Source: Lachnospiraceae bacterium (GTDB taxonomy: Bacteria > Bacillota > Clostridia > Lachnospirales > Lachnospiraceae). From it: a stretch of 32,632 bases of DNA. The position numbers and the translations under genes were made by a program. Each line of letters starts with the position of its first letter. Position 1 is the stretch's first letter. Shown here one piece after another: positions 32,530-32,632 of the stretch. The stretch spans positions 1 to 32,632 of the forward strand of contig JAFXXN010000052.1 in assembly GCA_017542245.1 (NCBI GenBank), written 5' to 3'. Below the pieces are notes generated by a model, which was not told the DNA's origin, ran no database searches, and saw only the letters and a list, made by a program, of their open reading frames with translations.

Positions 32530-32632
32530 GGTGACGAAAACTGATGTAGCCCCAAATTGTGGTTTTTGCCGATTTAGGGCTACAAAATCTCGAAAATGTA
32601 GCCCCAAACGGGTCAAAAACCGCGATTTAGGG
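32530..32632. repeat. TGTAGCCC palindrome array, 52-bp period, cut by window end
   Basis: Unit e (32545-32584) has arms TGTAGCCC and GGGCTACA with inner CCAAA and GATTTA conserved. Unit f starts at 32597, 52 bp later, and is cut at GGG (32630). The same GTGACGAAAACTGA lead-in used by the TGACACG family stands directly before unit e (from 32531), so two families are joined here. Confidence 0.82.

Noticed and set aside
32194-32616. Short minus-strand ORFs in the palindrome arrays at the right edge
   Set aside because: They are made of repeat sequence, lack ribosome binding sites and overlap one another.

Overview
This looks like a chromosomal segment of an anaerobic, gut-type member of the Clostridia (Firmicutes). 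The support is strong GGAGG-type ribosome binding sites, SigA-like TTGACA/TATAAT promoters, an S-box (SAM-I) riboswitch, RelB/RelE-type modules, a Lys/Ala-rich DUF6465-type protein, a D-lactate dehydrogenase and a SPASM radical SAM enzyme. A Saccharofermentans/Oscillospirales-like host is only a guess. No tRNA, rRNA, integrase, transposase or CRISPR array was seen.

Layout. (1) 1-3004: a flavin-reductase-like gene cut by the window edge, then a coupled pair: a PD-(D/E)XK nuclease / DUF2075 helicase and a Nudix hydrolase. (2) About 3.1-22.1 kb is visibly more AT-rich than the right part and reads as a defence island. It holds a four-TM protein with an HNH nuclease, a tightly overlapping four-gene operon on the minus strand (5319-13281), an ADP-ribosylglycohydrolase with a small partner, a SAM-I-like riboswitch before a small unknown gene, a protein with two PD-(D/E)XK domains, a Gabija-like pair (GajA OLD/TOPRIM nuclease and GajB UvrD-like helicase) and a second four-TM protein. 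(3) 22.4-32.6 kb is more GC-rich and housekeeping-like. It holds D-lactate dehydrogenase, two toxin-antitoxin loci (one with an internally deleted toxin), a DUF6465-type protein, an orphan solute-binding lipoprotein, and a radical SAM/SPASM enzyme at the end of an operon with three related small lipoproteins.

The strongest candidate for an undescribed system is the four-gene operon. It encodes a GHKL-type ATPase with a STAS-like tail, a 1474-residue protein with two PRTase/zinc-knuckle modules (one degenerate) and a C-terminal GHKL ATPase, a stand-alone receiver-like protein, and a DUF2971 protein. All junctions overlap, so the four products are probably made in fixed proportion. The parts resemble a rewired two-component system feeding a possible effector, in the spirit of known defensive two-component systems but with different components.

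The second notable item is non-coding. At least three sequence-unrelated families of inverted-repeat units share one architecture: a TG...CA-bounded palindrome, fixed unit length within a locus, tandem spacing of 52-53 or 61 bp. They lie in intergenic gaps at 23.6, 29.8 and 32.4-32.6 kb. A near-consensus promoter whose -35 box is framed by a perfect 10-bp inverted repeat, followed by a strong terminator and no ORF, suggests a small RNA at about 29.62-29.69 kb. All functions are read from motifs by eye; no database search was possible.
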